DNA from: Hyphococcus sp.
Lineage (GTDB): Bacteria > Pseudomonadota > Alphaproteobacteria > Caulobacterales > Parvularculaceae
Assembly (NCBI GenBank): GCA_028281665.1
Contig: JANQJK010000009.1
Location: forward strand, 53,718 to 117,717
DNA length: 64,000 nt
Direction of reading: 5' to 3'
Made by a program: the position numbers and the translations under genes. Under the pieces are notes generated by a model. That model was not told the origin of the DNA. It worked only from the letters and a program-made list of their open reading frames with translations, and made no database searches. Shown here in pieces: positions 25,420-33,530 of the stretch; positions within the stretch are counted from its first letter, which is position 1; every line of letters begins with the position of its first letter.

Positions 25420-26166
25420 GTGGGCGAAATCCTGAACGACTTTCGAAGCGTTACCGTGCCGATTCATATCGGTTTCGGCGTTTTTGTGCTGGCGTTGTTC
25501 TGGCTACAGATCTTTTCGAGGAAAGGCAGTCCCTGGCATATCCGCGCCGGCAAAGCCTATTACTGGTCGGGCATGCTCATCGTCGCCACCGCCCTGTTCG
25601 GCGTTTCGGCGATATTGCTTAATGCTTTTGCAGGCGATCGTGAGGTCGCATTGGGCGATGCGCGCACGGCCGCCGTCTTCTTCCTCGGCTATCTCGCCGT
25701 AATAACCTTTGCAATTCTGGAAAAGGGCCGGTCCGCGATCCGCTTTCACGGCCCAAGCCCCGGCGCGCGCGCGGTGTTTGCATATGCGCGGGCAATCACA
25801 GCACTGATCGCGAGCCTGTCCCTCATCGGGTATACAATTGCCTTCAGACCGTCGAACGCAATCGTCCTCTTCGCGCTCAGCCCGCTCGGCATTCTGGTTT
25901 TCTTTGAAACATTGAAGTATCAGCGGCGGGGCAACGCCGATCCGCAGCGATGGGTCGTCGAGCATCTTGACGGCATGCTCGGCTCCGGCATTGCGTTTCA
26001 CACCGCTTTTTTCGTGTTCGGCGCAAGTTCCTTTTTCAATCCGCTGCTGGGCGACTCGCCATATCAGATTGTGCCGTGGATACTGCCAACGCTGATCGGC
26101 GTGCCGGCGGCGGCAATCTGGAAACGGAAAATTCTGGGCCAAGCGCGGACGCAGGCCGCTGAGTGA
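25420..26166 (+). CDS. Multi-pass membrane protein, PadR-linked (DUF2306-like)
   Basis: I do not recognise a function. The 248-residue product has about seven hydrophobic segments. Near the start it carries VPIHIGFGVFVLALFWLQIF, followed by WHIRAGKAYYWSGMLIVA, a His/Arg-containing pattern reminiscent of DUF2306 membrane proteins. GTG 25420 has GAGGGG 6 bases upstream. It overlaps the PadR gene by 4 bases (GTGA), so the regulator most likely controls this gene. The promoter at 25366-25393 is its own. Confidence 0.7.
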   Translation: MGEILNDFRSVTVPIHIGFGVFVLALFWLQIFSRKGSPWHIRAGKAYYWSGMLIVATALFGVSAILLNAFAGDREVALGDARTAAVFFLGYLAVITFAILEKGRSAIRFHGPSPGARAVFAYARAITALIASLSLIGYTIAFRPSNAIVLFALSPLGILVFFETLKYQRRGNADPQRWVVEHLDGMLGSGIAFHTAFFVFGASSFFNPLLGDSPYQIVPWILPTLIGVPAAAIWKRKILGQARTQAAE

Positions 26167-26720
26167 GCCTCCAGAACATCCTGCTCGGTTGCCTGGCGAA
26201 GCCGGCGAGCGGCTACGATCTGCAAAAGGAATTCGACCTGGCGCTGTCGCATTTCTGGTCCGTGCAACTGCCGCAGATCTACCCGACCCTGCGGCGCATG
26301 GAAGAAGAAGGCTTCGTCACCAGCAAAATGAAGGCGTCGAAGGCCGGCCCGCCGCGCCGCGTTTACAAGCGCACGGCGAAAGGCAAGGAGGCGCTGGTCG
26401 ACTGGCTGCTTGAAGGGCCGATATTCGGCGGCGAGCGCCGTCACTATCTGGCGCAGCTATATTTCTTGAGCGAGGTCGGCGACGCGGAGAAAGCACTGAC
26501 CTTTCTGGAAGACCTGCGCTCGATCATGGAAGCGCGCTATGAGCAACTCTGCGAAGTCGAGACGGGATGGCGCGAGGAGTTTGGCGCGGATTATCCCGAC
26601 GGTTTTCCGGACGAAGAGTTTTACCGGCACCTGACATTCGATCTCGGCATAAACATCGCAAAGAGCTACGCCGACTGGAGCGCACGGAGCATCGCCCGCC
26701 TCAAGGCCCGAATGAAATAG
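26163..26720 (+). CDS. PadR-family transcriptional regulator
   Basis: PadR proteins are winged-helix repressors, often relieved by small aromatic molecules. The 185-residue product has the N-terminal domain with ILLGCLAKPASGYDLQKEFD, then QLPQIYPTLRRMEEEGFVTS (recognition region) and PPRRVYKRTAKGKEALVDWL (wing). A C-terminal Vir_C-type helical dimerisation part with a conserved Trp/Tyr-rich end follows. It is coupled to the membrane-protein gene before it and probably autoregulates through the palindrome at 25373-25392. Confidence 0.88.
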   Translation: MSLQNILLGCLAKPASGYDLQKEFDLALSHFWSVQLPQIYPTLRRMEEEGFVTSKMKASKAGPPRRVYKRTAKGKEALVDWLLEGPIFGGERRHYLAQLYFLSEVGDAEKALTFLEDLRSIMEARYEQLCEVETGWREEFGADYPDGFPDEEFYRHLTFDLGINIAKSYADWSARSIARLKARMK

Positions 26721-26726
26721 CCCTGA

Positions 26727-27374
26727 CTAGCTGGACAGCGCCGTCAACACGCCGGAGTTTTCGCGCCACAAATCTTCACCGGATTTCCATACGTCCCGCC
26801 CCACCCAATCGCTTTCAAGCTGCGCGCGCCATGCCGGCGTCATGGGCGAGTTTTCAAAATACCGGTCGAAAAACCTGTCCGCGACGAAACGGCGTTCAAA
26901 CTGAGGCTCGTTTGTGCGCTCGCCCGTGAAGGAGTCGTAGGATGATGGTTCATGGAACATGAACCGCGCGTTAGGCGCCGCGATCCGCACGTCGCCTTTC
27001 AGAAAAATCGGCACGCACATGGAAAGGCAGAAATCGCCGGCGCCGACGCGCGTTTCGACCTCATGGGTGCGCTTCATGCGGTCGAGAAGCTGGACGATGC
27101 GTTTGCCTTCCGCAATCGCGCCGCCCGGCGAGTTCAATTCGATGATAAACAATGAGGCGCTGTCCCGGTGCTCCGCGAAAGCCTCCTCAAAGCGGCGCGC
27201 CATCGGCGCATCGACCGCGCTTGACCAGGACAAGACAACCGCGTCCCGCGCCGGCTCCTCGCGGGTCCCGAGGCGTCCTTCGTCGGCCAGAAATTTCCGC
27301 TGATTGGACTGCATCAGCACGAATGCGACGGCGAACAGCGCAAGGATCAAGAATGGCGTCAAACGGGCGTTCAT
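26727..27374 (-). CDS. ClpP/crotonase-fold membrane-anchored protein (COG3904-like)
   Basis: The 215-residue product begins with a membrane anchor (TPFLILALFAVAFVLMQSNQ), so the rest is probably periplasmic. The ClpP-like fold shows in FIIELNSPGGAIAEGKRIVQ, then CLSMCVPIFLKGDVRIA and RFMFHEPSS. The candidate nucleophile Ser lies between two cysteines (C-L-S-M-C) and the candidate His is in MFHEP. Such proteins resemble periplasmic serine hydrolases of unknown substrate. ATG 27374 has GAGGA upstream. It is convergent with the PadR gene and divergent from xthA. Confidence 0.7.
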   Translation of the reverse strand: MNARLTPFLILALFAVAFVLMQSNQRKFLADEGRLGTREEPARDAVVLSWSSAVDAPMARRFEEAFAEHRDSASLFIIELNSPGGAIAEGKRIVQLLDRMKRTHEVETRVGAGDFCLSMCVPIFLKGDVRIAAPNARFMFHEPSSYDSFTGERTNEPQFERRFVADRFFDRYFENSPMTPAWRAQLESDWVGRDVWKSGEDLWRENSGVLTALSS

Positions 27375-27516
27375 GGCGGGCCGGTCCTCTGAGGCATATA
27401 CGGCTTGCAAATCCTGCGGGACAAACCTTTAGAAAAAGTCGCATGGCGCTATATGGTAGCGCCAGATTCGGAAACAACGTCCCGAAACCCGTCCACAAAT
27501 TCGGATAACGCCCTTT

Positions 27517-28299
27517 ATGAAAATCGCTACCTTCAACGTCAATTCCATCAACGCGCGCCTGCCGCGCATTCTCGAATGGTTCGACAAGGCAAAGCCCGAC
27601 GTCGCCGTCCTTCAGGAAATCAAATGTATTGACGAAAAATTTCCGGCGGGCGAGTTCGAAGACCGCGGCTATAACGTCGAGGTTCATGGACAGAAGACCT
27701 ATAACGGCGTCGCACTACTCTCCAGGTTCCCGGTCGACGACGTGCTACGCGGCCTCCCCGGCGACATGGACGACGAGCAGGCCCGATATATCGAAGCGCT
27801 GGTAATGCCGGACGCCGCCGACCCGGTTCGCGTTGGCGGTCTTTATCTGCCGAACGGCAACCCCGCGCCCGGCCCGAAATACGACTACAAACTGAAATGG
27901 ATGAAGCGCCTGAAGAAACACGCGGAGAAACTTCTGCAACAGGAAGAAGCGTTTGTCCTCGCCGGCGACTATAACGTCATTCCGCAGGCTGAGGACGTGC
28001 ATGATACGGCCGGATGGTGGGGCGATGCGCTTTATCGGGAAGAAACCCATCGCGCTTTCCGCGAAATTTTGAACCTCGGCCTTACCGACGCGCTGCGCCA
28101 GGCGGACGCAAGCGGCATTCGCTACACATTCTGGGACTATCAACGCGGCGCCTGGGAGAAAGACCATGGCATCCGCATCGATCATCTACTGATGAGCCCG
28201 CAGGCCGCCGACCGGTTCAGGGACGCCGGCGTCGACCGGGCTGAGCGCGGCAAGGAGAAACCCTCCGATCACGTGCCGGTGTGGGCGGAACTGGCTTGA
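27517..28299 (+). CDS. xthA: Exodeoxyribonuclease III
   Basis: XthA is an AP endonuclease and 3' exonuclease of base-excision repair. The 260-residue product starts MKIATFNVNSINARLPRILE and has the metal Glu in VAVLQEIKC, FVLAGDYNVIPQAEDVHD (Asp/Asn active-site pair), YTFWDYQRGAWEKDHGIRID and the terminal KPSDHVPVWAEL (catalytic His). Length is normal. The usual distance from erpA is expanded by the accessory block 24082-27400. Confidence 0.95.
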   Translation: MKIATFNVNSINARLPRILEWFDKAKPDVAVLQEIKCIDEKFPAGEFEDRGYNVEVHGQKTYNGVALLSRFPVDDVLRGLPGDMDDEQARYIEALVMPDAADPVRVGGLYLPNGNPAPGPKYDYKLKWMKRLKKHAEKLLQQEEAFVLAGDYNVIPQAEDVHDTAGWWGDALYREETHRAFREILNLGLTDALRQADASGIRYTFWDYQRGAWEKDHGIRIDHLLMSPQAADRFRDAGVDRAERGKEKPSDHVPVWAELA

Positions 28300-28335
28300 G
28301 CCCGCTCCGCCCCAATGTTCCAACGCCTCAGTGCG

Positions 28336-29340
28336 TCAGCGTACTTCTCTCGCCAGAAAATCGAGTATTTCCTGCGCGATTAGGCCGCTGTGGCTTTCAA
28401 GCACAAAGTGCCCTCCGTCGAGGAGATGGAACTCCACGTTTTTCAAATCGCGCTTGTAGGGGTGCGCGCCGGCTTCCGGGAAAATGAAATCGTTCTTGCC
28501 CCAGACGATCAGCGCCGGCGGCTGATGCTTCCGAAAGAGTTTCTGCCAGCCGGCATATTCGTCGACGTTGGTGCGGTAGTCGTAAAACAGGTCGAGCTGG
28601 ATTTCCTTGTTGCCCGGGCGGTCAAGCAGGTATTGATCCGTATGCCATGTGTCGGGGCTGATCAGCGCGGGAACCGGCTGGCCATGCGTATATTGCCACT
28701 CCGTCGCTTCGATGGTCAGGAACTGGCGCAGGGCATTTCGCTCGCTGTCCGCGCCGGATTTCCAATAAGCCTTGATGGGATCCCAGAATTTGACGAGCCC
28801 TTCTTCATAGGCGTTGCCGTTCTGGATGATGAACGCCGTCACCCGTTCCGGATTTCCGGCAAAAACGCGAAACCCGATCGGCGCGCCGTAGTCCATCAGA
28901 TAAACGGCGAAGCGATCAACCCCTTTCGCATCGACAAATTTTTCAACGATGTCTGCGTAGTTTGCAAATGTGTAGTCGAAGACATCCCGAGCTGGCATGT
29001 CAGACGCACCGTAACCCGGATAGTCCGGGGCGAGCACATGATACTTCTTCGACAAAGCCGGGATCAGGTTTCGGAACATCTGCGACGATGTCGGAAACCC
29101 GTGCAGCAACAACACGGTCGGCCGCGACGGATCGCCGGCTTCCCGGTAAAAGACATTGACGTCGTCAATCTCAATGGTGCGGTGCGCAACTTGCCCTGTT
29201 GGCGCATGAGCGGCGCTTCCCGTTCCTTGCGCGGCGACATCGCCCGCGGCCCAAAACAGCGCGCCGATTGCGACGATCCAGACGCCGGCGACGACGCGCA
29301 ATGCGTCCTTGAAGGACTTCAGATTGTTGTTCCATGGCAT
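28336..29340 (-). CDS. Exported alpha/beta hydrolase with Asp nucleophile (epoxide hydrolase/haloalkane dehalogenase-like)
   Basis: The 334-residue product has an N-terminal signal or anchor (LRVVAGVWIVAIGALFWAAG followed by Ala-rich text to about residue 45). The alpha/beta-hydrolase core shows the oxyanion motif LLLHGFPTSS and LAPDYPGYGASD. The nucleophile elbow YLMDYGAPIGFR has Asp, not Ser, in the nucleophile position, as in epoxide hydrolases and haloalkane dehalogenases. VVWGKNDFIFPE and DGGHFVLE supply acid and His. ATG 29340 has GGAG upstream. A TetR-type operator inside a 17-bp inverted repeat precedes it, matching the operator of the TetR gene at 30143. The physiological substrate is unknown. 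Confidence 0.85.
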   Translation of the reverse strand: MPWNNNLKSFKDALRVVAGVWIVAIGALFWAAGDVAAQGTGSAAHAPTGQVAHRTIEIDDVNVFYREAGDPSRPTVLLLHGFPTSSQMFRNLIPALSKKYHVLAPDYPGYGASDMPARDVFDYTFANYADIVEKFVDAKGVDRFAVYLMDYGAPIGFRVFAGNPERVTAFIIQNGNAYEEGLVKFWDPIKAYWKSGADSERNALRQFLTIEATEWQYTHGQPVPALISPDTWHTDQYLLDRPGNKEIQLDLFYDYRTNVDEYAGWQKLFRKHQPPALIVWGKNDFIFPEAGAHPYKRDLKNVEFHLLDGGHFVLESHSGLIAQEILDFLAREVR

Positions 29341-29350
29341 GATGGTCTCT

Positions 29351-29394
29351 CCTTTTCCATTATGTACTGATCGTTCGGTACATAATGGAAAAGG
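29351..29394 (-). promoter_or_regulatory. TetR-type operator within a perfect 17-bp inverted repeat
   Basis: The arms 29351-29367 and 29378-29394 are perfectly complementary. Read on the reverse strand the centre is GTACCGAACGATCAGTAC, almost identical to the operator before the TetR gene (30718-30734, GTACCGAACGGACGGTA). The downstream arm contains the AAAAGG part of the hydrolase ribosome site, so the RNA could also fold over it. Confidence 0.7.
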
Positions 29395-29563
29395 CCGATC
29401 AGGCAAGGAAAGGCGGCGTCACATTGACGTGATGCCGGTTGAGCCTGAGCGACGTGGCGACGGACCCCGGCCTCGCGCCGCGTCGCAAAATCTCGGGCCG
29501 GCCCTGATTTCGATTGGATGCAGCGGCATGGTCTCGCCCGTCAGACGGGCGCGCGGCGTTTTA

Positions 29564-30088
29564 TCAATTCCAGAGTGCTTCGTCGCGCCATGGCGCCGGC
29601 ACGACAAGCCTGCCATTGGGCGGAACGCCGGCGCCGCGCAGCGAGAGGGATTGCCAGGCGCTGCGCCATTCCGCCGGCAGGTCATATGGCGGCGTCACGC
29701 GATCCTCCTGGCGGAAACCGAAACGACTGTAATAGGCCGGATCTCCGAGAACGTAGACGTGAGTCACGCTGGCCGTCTCCAACCTTCGCAAGCCCTCGCG
29801 GACAAGCGCGCCGCCAACGCCTTTTCTTTGTGCGGCGGGCGCAACGCCGAGCGGCGCCAGCAGCGCGACCGCGTCGGCGCCTTCGCCAACAAGACAGGTC
29901 GTAAAGGCCACATGACCCACGACCGCATCGTCAGCAGTCGCCAAGAGCGAGAGAACGCCCGTTTCCTCCTGTTGCAACGCGCTGACGACCGGAAACAGAT
30001 CCTCATCCGGGAACGCCTCCCGATAGAGCTGCTTCGTTGGACCTGCGTCATCGTGCGCGCTTTCGCGGATTTCAACATTAAGGGTCAT
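29564..30088 (-). CDS. GNAT-family N-acetyltransferase
   Basis: This is a predicted acetyl-CoA-dependent N-acetyltransferase of unknown substrate, YhbS-like. The 174-residue product has the acetyl-CoA loop VAPAAQRKGVGGALVREGLR (motif A) near residue 80, preceded by VVGHVAFTTC, and followed by HVYVLGDPAYYSRFGFR, typical of the YhbS group. Start ATG 30088 with GGTGAG upstream. It lies between the hydrolase and the TetR gene on the same strand, and may share their control. Confidence 0.85.
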   Translation of the reverse strand: MTLNVEIRESAHDDAGPTKQLYREAFPDEDLFPVVSALQQEETGVLSLLATADDAVVGHVAFTTCLVGEGADAVALLAPLGVAPAAQRKGVGGALVREGLRRLETASVTHVYVLGDPAYYSRFGFRQEDRVTPPYDLPAEWRSAWQSLSLRGAGVPPNGRLVVPAPWRDEALWN

Positions 30089-30142
30089 CGTCTCACCAGC
30101 GGTTCGCGCGCCGCACCCGGCGGCGGCGTTCAGCTCTGAAGC

Positions 30143-30703
30143 CTAACGCTCTGTCAGTATCCCTGGCAAACGGGCGAGCGCCCTCTGGAACGGCGCATTG
30201 GCGCCCGCAGCGCGGGACACCACAAGCGATCCCTCGATTTCGACGATCGCCTGTTCCGCGCGCAGCCTTGCGTCTTTGACAGACGCACCCGCCTCAACCG
30301 CAATACGCTCAAACGCGGTTTCAAGCGCGCCCGCCATGGCTTTGGCCGCCCCCGGCGCCGCGTCCGCCGCGTCGCCAATGGAAAACAGGTTGACGAGGCA
30401 GTTTGCGCGCCCGCCATCGTAAAACTTCGCAAGGCCCGAGGCCGCCGCCTTTACGCGCCTCGCCGGATCGCCCGCCTCCTGGAGCGGCGCAAGCACGGCG
30501 CGCGCAGCCTCCGCCGAGATGTGGTCTACCGCCGCCGCGGCCATGTCTTCCTTGCCGTTCGGAAAGTAGTGGTAGAGGCTCGACCGGCCGAGCCCCGTCG
30601 CCGCCGACAAGCGGCTGAGGCTCGCCCCGTCATATCCAAATTGCCGGAACACGCCGGCAATGGCGGCGACCGCCTCTTCCCGCGACGATTTAACGGCTGG
30701 CAT
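30143..30703 (-). CDS. TetR-family transcriptional regulator
   Basis: This is a one-component repressor. The 186-residue product has the N-terminal helix-turn-helix: AIAGVFRQFGYDGASLSRLS then AATGLGRSSLYHYFPNGKED, a textbook TetR motif. The C-terminal part carries the LmrA/YxaF-like dimer region. ATG 30703 has AAGGA 7 bases before it; the frame continues upstream to 30826 but across its own operator. The operator at 30718-30734 and the near copy at the hydrolase promoter suggest it controls itself and that gene (and maybe the GNAT gene between). Confidence 0.9.
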   Translation of the reverse strand: MPAVKSSREEAVAAIAGVFRQFGYDGASLSRLSAATGLGRSSLYHYFPNGKEDMAAAAVDHISAEAARAVLAPLQEAGDPARRVKAAASGLAKFYDGGRANCLVNLFSIGDAADAAPGAAKAMAGALETAFERIAVEAGASVKDARLRAEQAIVEIEGSLVVSRAAGANAPFQRALARLPGILTER

Positions 30704-30717
30704 CTGCGTTTCCTTTT

Positions 30718-30734
30718 GTACCGAACGGACGGTA
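30718..30734 (-). promoter_or_regulatory. TetR autoregulatory operator
   Basis: GTACCGAACGGACGGTA contains the inverted repeat TACCG-N6-CGGTA, 15 bases upstream of the TetR start codon. It shares the first ten bases and overall symmetry with the element at 29351-29394. Confidence 0.65.
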
Positions 30735-30836
30735 TATAGGCATCGCCGGATCGGCGTGCAACTTTTTGCCGCCGTCAAGGCTGGCCATCGACGCCCGCCC
30801 CCGCAATAACGGCTCACGCCAATCACAGGACGTTTT

Positions 30837-31922
30837 ATGCAATGGTCTCCCGAACAGGATGACGCTCTAAAGGCCGTCGACCGCTGGCTGCGCGACGGCG
30901 CGGCGCCGGTCTTTCGCCTGTTCGGCTATGCCGGCGCTGGCAAAACGACCCTCGCGCGACACTTCGCGGAACACGCCGGCGGGGACGTCGCCTTTGCCGC
31001 TTTCACCGGCAAGGCCGCCCATGTCATGCGCCAGAAGGGCTGCGCCGGCGCAACGACGATCCACGCGCTGATCTATCGGCCGTCTACGGCGGACGAAGAG
31101 GGCGAGCCGTCCTTTGCGTTGCGTCATGACGCGCCGGCTTCGAAAGCTGATCTCATCATTATCGATGAATGCTCGATGGTCGATGAAGATCTCGGCCGCG
31201 ATCTTCTTTCCTTCGGCAAGCCCGTGCTCGTGCTCGGCGACCCGGCGCAATTGCCGCCGGTAAAAGGCGGCGGGTTTTTCACCGAAGGCGAGCCGGATTT
31301 CATGCTGACGGAAATTCACCGGCAGGCGGCCGACAACCCGATCATCCGTCTTTCCATGGCGATCCGCGAGGGCGAAGACTTCGACGAACAGTCGGAGGAA
31401 TGCAGGGTTGTCTCCCGCCGTGATATCTCTACGGAAGAGATCATGGCCGCCGACCAGATCCTTGTGGGCGCCAACAAAACGCGCAAACGCTACAACGACC
31501 GGCTGCGCGAGCTGCACGGCTTCACCGGCCCCACGCCCGAAGCCGGCGAAAAGCTCGTCTGCCTGCGGAACAACAAGAAAAAGGGGCTGCTCAATGGCGG
31601 CGTCTGGACCGTAACGCGCCAGATGAGCCCGCGCGGCGCCCGCGTGCGCTTTGCCGTGACGCCGGAGGAAGGGGGCAAGCCGGTGAGCGTTTCCGTGCCC
31701 CGTGGCTTTTTCCTCGACGGGCCGGAAAGCGTGCCCTGGACCCAGCGCAAGAGCGCCGACGAATTTGACTATGGCTACGCCCTCACGGTCCATAAGGCGC
31801 AGGGCTCGCAATGGGACAATGTGGTGCTGTTCGATGAAAGCTACATGTTCCGCGAGCATGGCCAGCGCTGGCTCTACACCGGCGTCACGAGGGCCGCGGA
31901 ACGCCTGACGCTCGTGCGATAA
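30837..31922 (+). CDS. RecD-like ATP-dependent DNA helicase (SF1)
   Basis: The 361-residue product is a compact superfamily 1B helicase resembling the motor of RecD2 or phage Dda. It has Walker A LFGYAGAGKTTLAR (near residue 27), motif Ia FAAFTGKAAHVM, Walker B LIIIDECSMVD, motif III LGDPAQLPPV, and C-terminal YALTVHKAQGSQWDNVVLF with YTGVTRAAERL (motifs V-VI). No nuclease or N-terminal RecB-binding domain is present. AGGA lies 7 bases before ATG. It is divergent from the TetR gene. Confidence 0.9.
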   Translation: MQWSPEQDDALKAVDRWLRDGAAPVFRLFGYAGAGKTTLARHFAEHAGGDVAFAAFTGKAAHVMRQKGCAGATTIHALIYRPSTADEEGEPSFALRHDAPASKADLIIIDECSMVDEDLGRDLLSFGKPVLVLGDPAQLPPVKGGGFFTEGEPDFMLTEIHRQAADNPIIRLSMAIREGEDFDEQSEECRVVSRRDISTEEIMAADQILVGANKTRKRYNDRLRELHGFTGPTPEAGEKLVCLRNNKKKGLLNGGVWTVTRQMSPRGARVRFAVTPEEGGKPVSVSVPRGFFLDGPESVPWTQRKSADEFDYGYALTVHKAQGSQWDNVVLFDESYMFREHGQRWLYTGVTRAAERLTLVR

Positions 31923-31974
31923 TTGCCGATTTGCGCCGTATTCCGAACAACTTTAATCTGCCTACACCATAGCG

Positions 31975-31985
31975 GGAGGTGATCC
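31975..31985 (+). promoter_or_regulatory. Full-length anti-16S ribosome binding site
   Basis: GGAGGTGATCC is complementary over eleven bases to the usual 3' end of 16S rRNA. The GGAGG core ends 6 bases before the ATG of the DUF805 gene. Most genes in this window have 4-6 base sites, so this gene is expected to be translated strongly. Confidence 0.8.
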
Positions 31986-32342
31986 ATGGATATCATGCAA
32001 TCTGTAAAGACGGTGCTGAACAATTACGCCCAGTTCGACGGCCGGTCGGGGCGTGCTGAGTTCTGGTGGTGGGCCCTTGCCTACTTCGTCGGCGCCATCG
32101 TGGTCAATTTTCTCGCCGGCGCCGTGAACCTGGGCTTTTTGGGATTGATTTATTGGCTGGCGCTGATCGTGCCCAGCGCCGCTGTCGCCATTCGCCGCTT
32201 TCATGACATCGGCAAGGAAGCCTGGTGGGCAATCCTGTTGATCATCCCGATCGTCGGGTTAATCATTGCACTGATCTTCCTGACGAAACCCTCCGAGGGA
32301 CCGAACAAGTACGGCGAAGGCCCGCAGGGCGCGTCGGCTTAA
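31986..32342 (+). CDS. DUF805 membrane protein
   Basis: The 118-residue product is a small multi-pass inner-membrane protein. The N-terminal FDGRSGRAEFWWWALAYFVG is the DUF805 signature (aromatic cluster after RxxRxxFW). The C-terminal AIRRFHDIGKEAWWAILLII (R-R-x-H-D-x-G) and a final TKPSEGPNKYGEGP are also conserved. The family is widespread and its function unknown. It is preceded by an unusually complete ribosome site and followed by a convergent DUF3137 gene. Confidence 0.92.
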   Translation: MDIMQSVKTVLNNYAQFDGRSGRAEFWWWALAYFVGAIVVNFLAGAVNLGFLGLIYWLALIVPSAAVAIRRFHDIGKEAWWAILLIIPIVGLIIALIFLTKPSEGPNKYGEGPQGASA

Positions 32343-32364
32343 CGTCAGCTTAAGCGGTCGTCGG

Positions 32365-32378
32365 GGGGCGATCGCCCC
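32365..32378. other. Perfect GC palindrome between convergent genes
   Basis: GGGGCGATCGCCCC is a perfect 14-base palindrome in the 35-base gap between the DUF805 and DUF3137 stops. It has no T-tract on either side. It may act as a weak bidirectional stop or as a protein site; nothing more can be said. Confidence 0.45.
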
Positions 32379-33358
32379 TACCCGGCGCGCACGTCCCCGA
32401 CCGAAAGCACCCCATCGAGGGGTGCATTGGCGCGGCGCGCTGCAACGTCGATCAGGTCGAAGATGAGATCGAACTCCTTGAGGAGGCGATCGGCCCTTGC
32501 CGCGCCGTCGATGGGTCGGAACATCGTGCCGATACTCAATCGGTCGCCGTTCTCCAGTGCGATATAGAGCTTTGCGTCTGCAAACGCCACGCGCAACTTC
32601 GCGCCGTCGAACAGGCGCTCCAGTTCCGCAAACCGTTCGAGCATTACCGGATCGAGCAGTGCCCGCGCTTCAACCTGGTCCGTGGACCAGGCTTCGAACG
32701 CCTTTTCGAATTTTGAGGAAACAAGGCCCACGCGCCTGAACGCCTTGCCCGGTCGCCCAAGCCCATTGAGAACGCTTGCATCGCGCTTGATGATTGTCGT
32801 CCCCGCAAACGGCCGGGGATAGTCGATAACAATAAGCTGACCGTGGAAAACGGTGCGCGTGCGTTTCTTGCGCCCGCCACTCCGATATTTCAGATGGGCT
32901 TCGATGAGCGAAAAGCGAACGCCGTCATGAGCGCCGGCAATCTCGTCCTCCCAGCGTTCGCGATTGAAGCGGGGCAACAGGCCGAACCGGCTAAACGGTT
33001 CGGTGTAGAAAGGGCGGCCGGGCGAACGCGCATAATCGAACCCCAGATGGCCCGCAAAACGGCCAATGATGGCATCCGTGATCTCTCCGCGGGTTCGGTT
33101 GAGGCGCGCTCCGGCGACGCCGACGGCAATCAGGCCGGCGACCATCGCAGCGATGACGCCCCCATCGCCGCCAATGACAAGAAAAACGGCGACGACGGCG
33201 GCGCCCGCAGCGGCAATCAACCCCGCGTCGCGCACGGCGCGGCGGCGGCGCTGTTCCGCACGGGCAATCAGCGGCGCGATTGTCCCGTCGAAAAACGCCG
33301 GCGTATTGGCAAATGCGGCGCGCGAAGATGGCGGTGATAGGTGCACAGTCTGCCTCAC
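32378..33358 (-). CDS. DUF3137 membrane protein
   Basis: The 326-residue product has two hydrophobic segments near residues 43-80 (AGLIAAAGAAVVAVFLVIGG, then GVIAAMVAGLIAVGVAGARL). A soluble part follows with RWEDEIAGAHDGVRFSLIEA and FHGQLIVIDYPRPFAGTTII, the pattern of DUF3137 proteins. The far end (ALENGDRLSIGTMFRPIDG) is also typical. Function is unknown. The start is uncertain: GTG 33358 is the longest; GTG 33343 is also possible. It is divergent from the hybrid kinase. Confidence 0.8.
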   Translation of the reverse strand: MRQTVHLSPPSSRAAFANTPAFFDGTIAPLIARAEQRRRRAVRDAGLIAAAGAAVVAVFLVIGGDGGVIAAMVAGLIAVGVAGARLNRTRGEITDAIIGRFAGHLGFDYARSPGRPFYTEPFSRFGLLPRFNRERWEDEIAGAHDGVRFSLIEAHLKYRSGGRKKRTRTVFHGQLIVIDYPRPFAGTTIIKRDASVLNGLGRPGKAFRRVGLVSSKFEKAFEAWSTDQVEARALLDPVMLERFAELERLFDGAKLRVAFADAKLYIALENGDRLSIGTMFRPIDGAARADRLLKEFDLIFDLIDVAARRANAPLDGVLSVGDVRAG

Positions 33359-33530
33359 TGGTTTTCGGCGGTAACATTTACCAAACGAATTGGCGCCAAT
33401 TCCTTAACGCGATCACGCAATGGGCGCCGAACTTAATAGCGCCAGGCGGGAATTTTCGTAATTTACACGCGGAATTAACCCTGCGCCTTAATCATTTCGC
33501 GTCGATCAATCACCCTAGGGCGTATTACGC

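Noticed and set aside
29535..29551. Hairpin CGCCCGT-CAG-ACGGGCG followed by GCGCGGCGTTTT, a possible terminator
   Set aside because: The T-run is too far from the stem on plus, and on minus (the strand of the GNAT gene) no T-tract follows.
33471..33500. TTAA-rich stretch upstream of the hybrid kinase, looked at as a CtrA box
   Set aside because: The two TTAA half sites are 9, not 7, bases apart.
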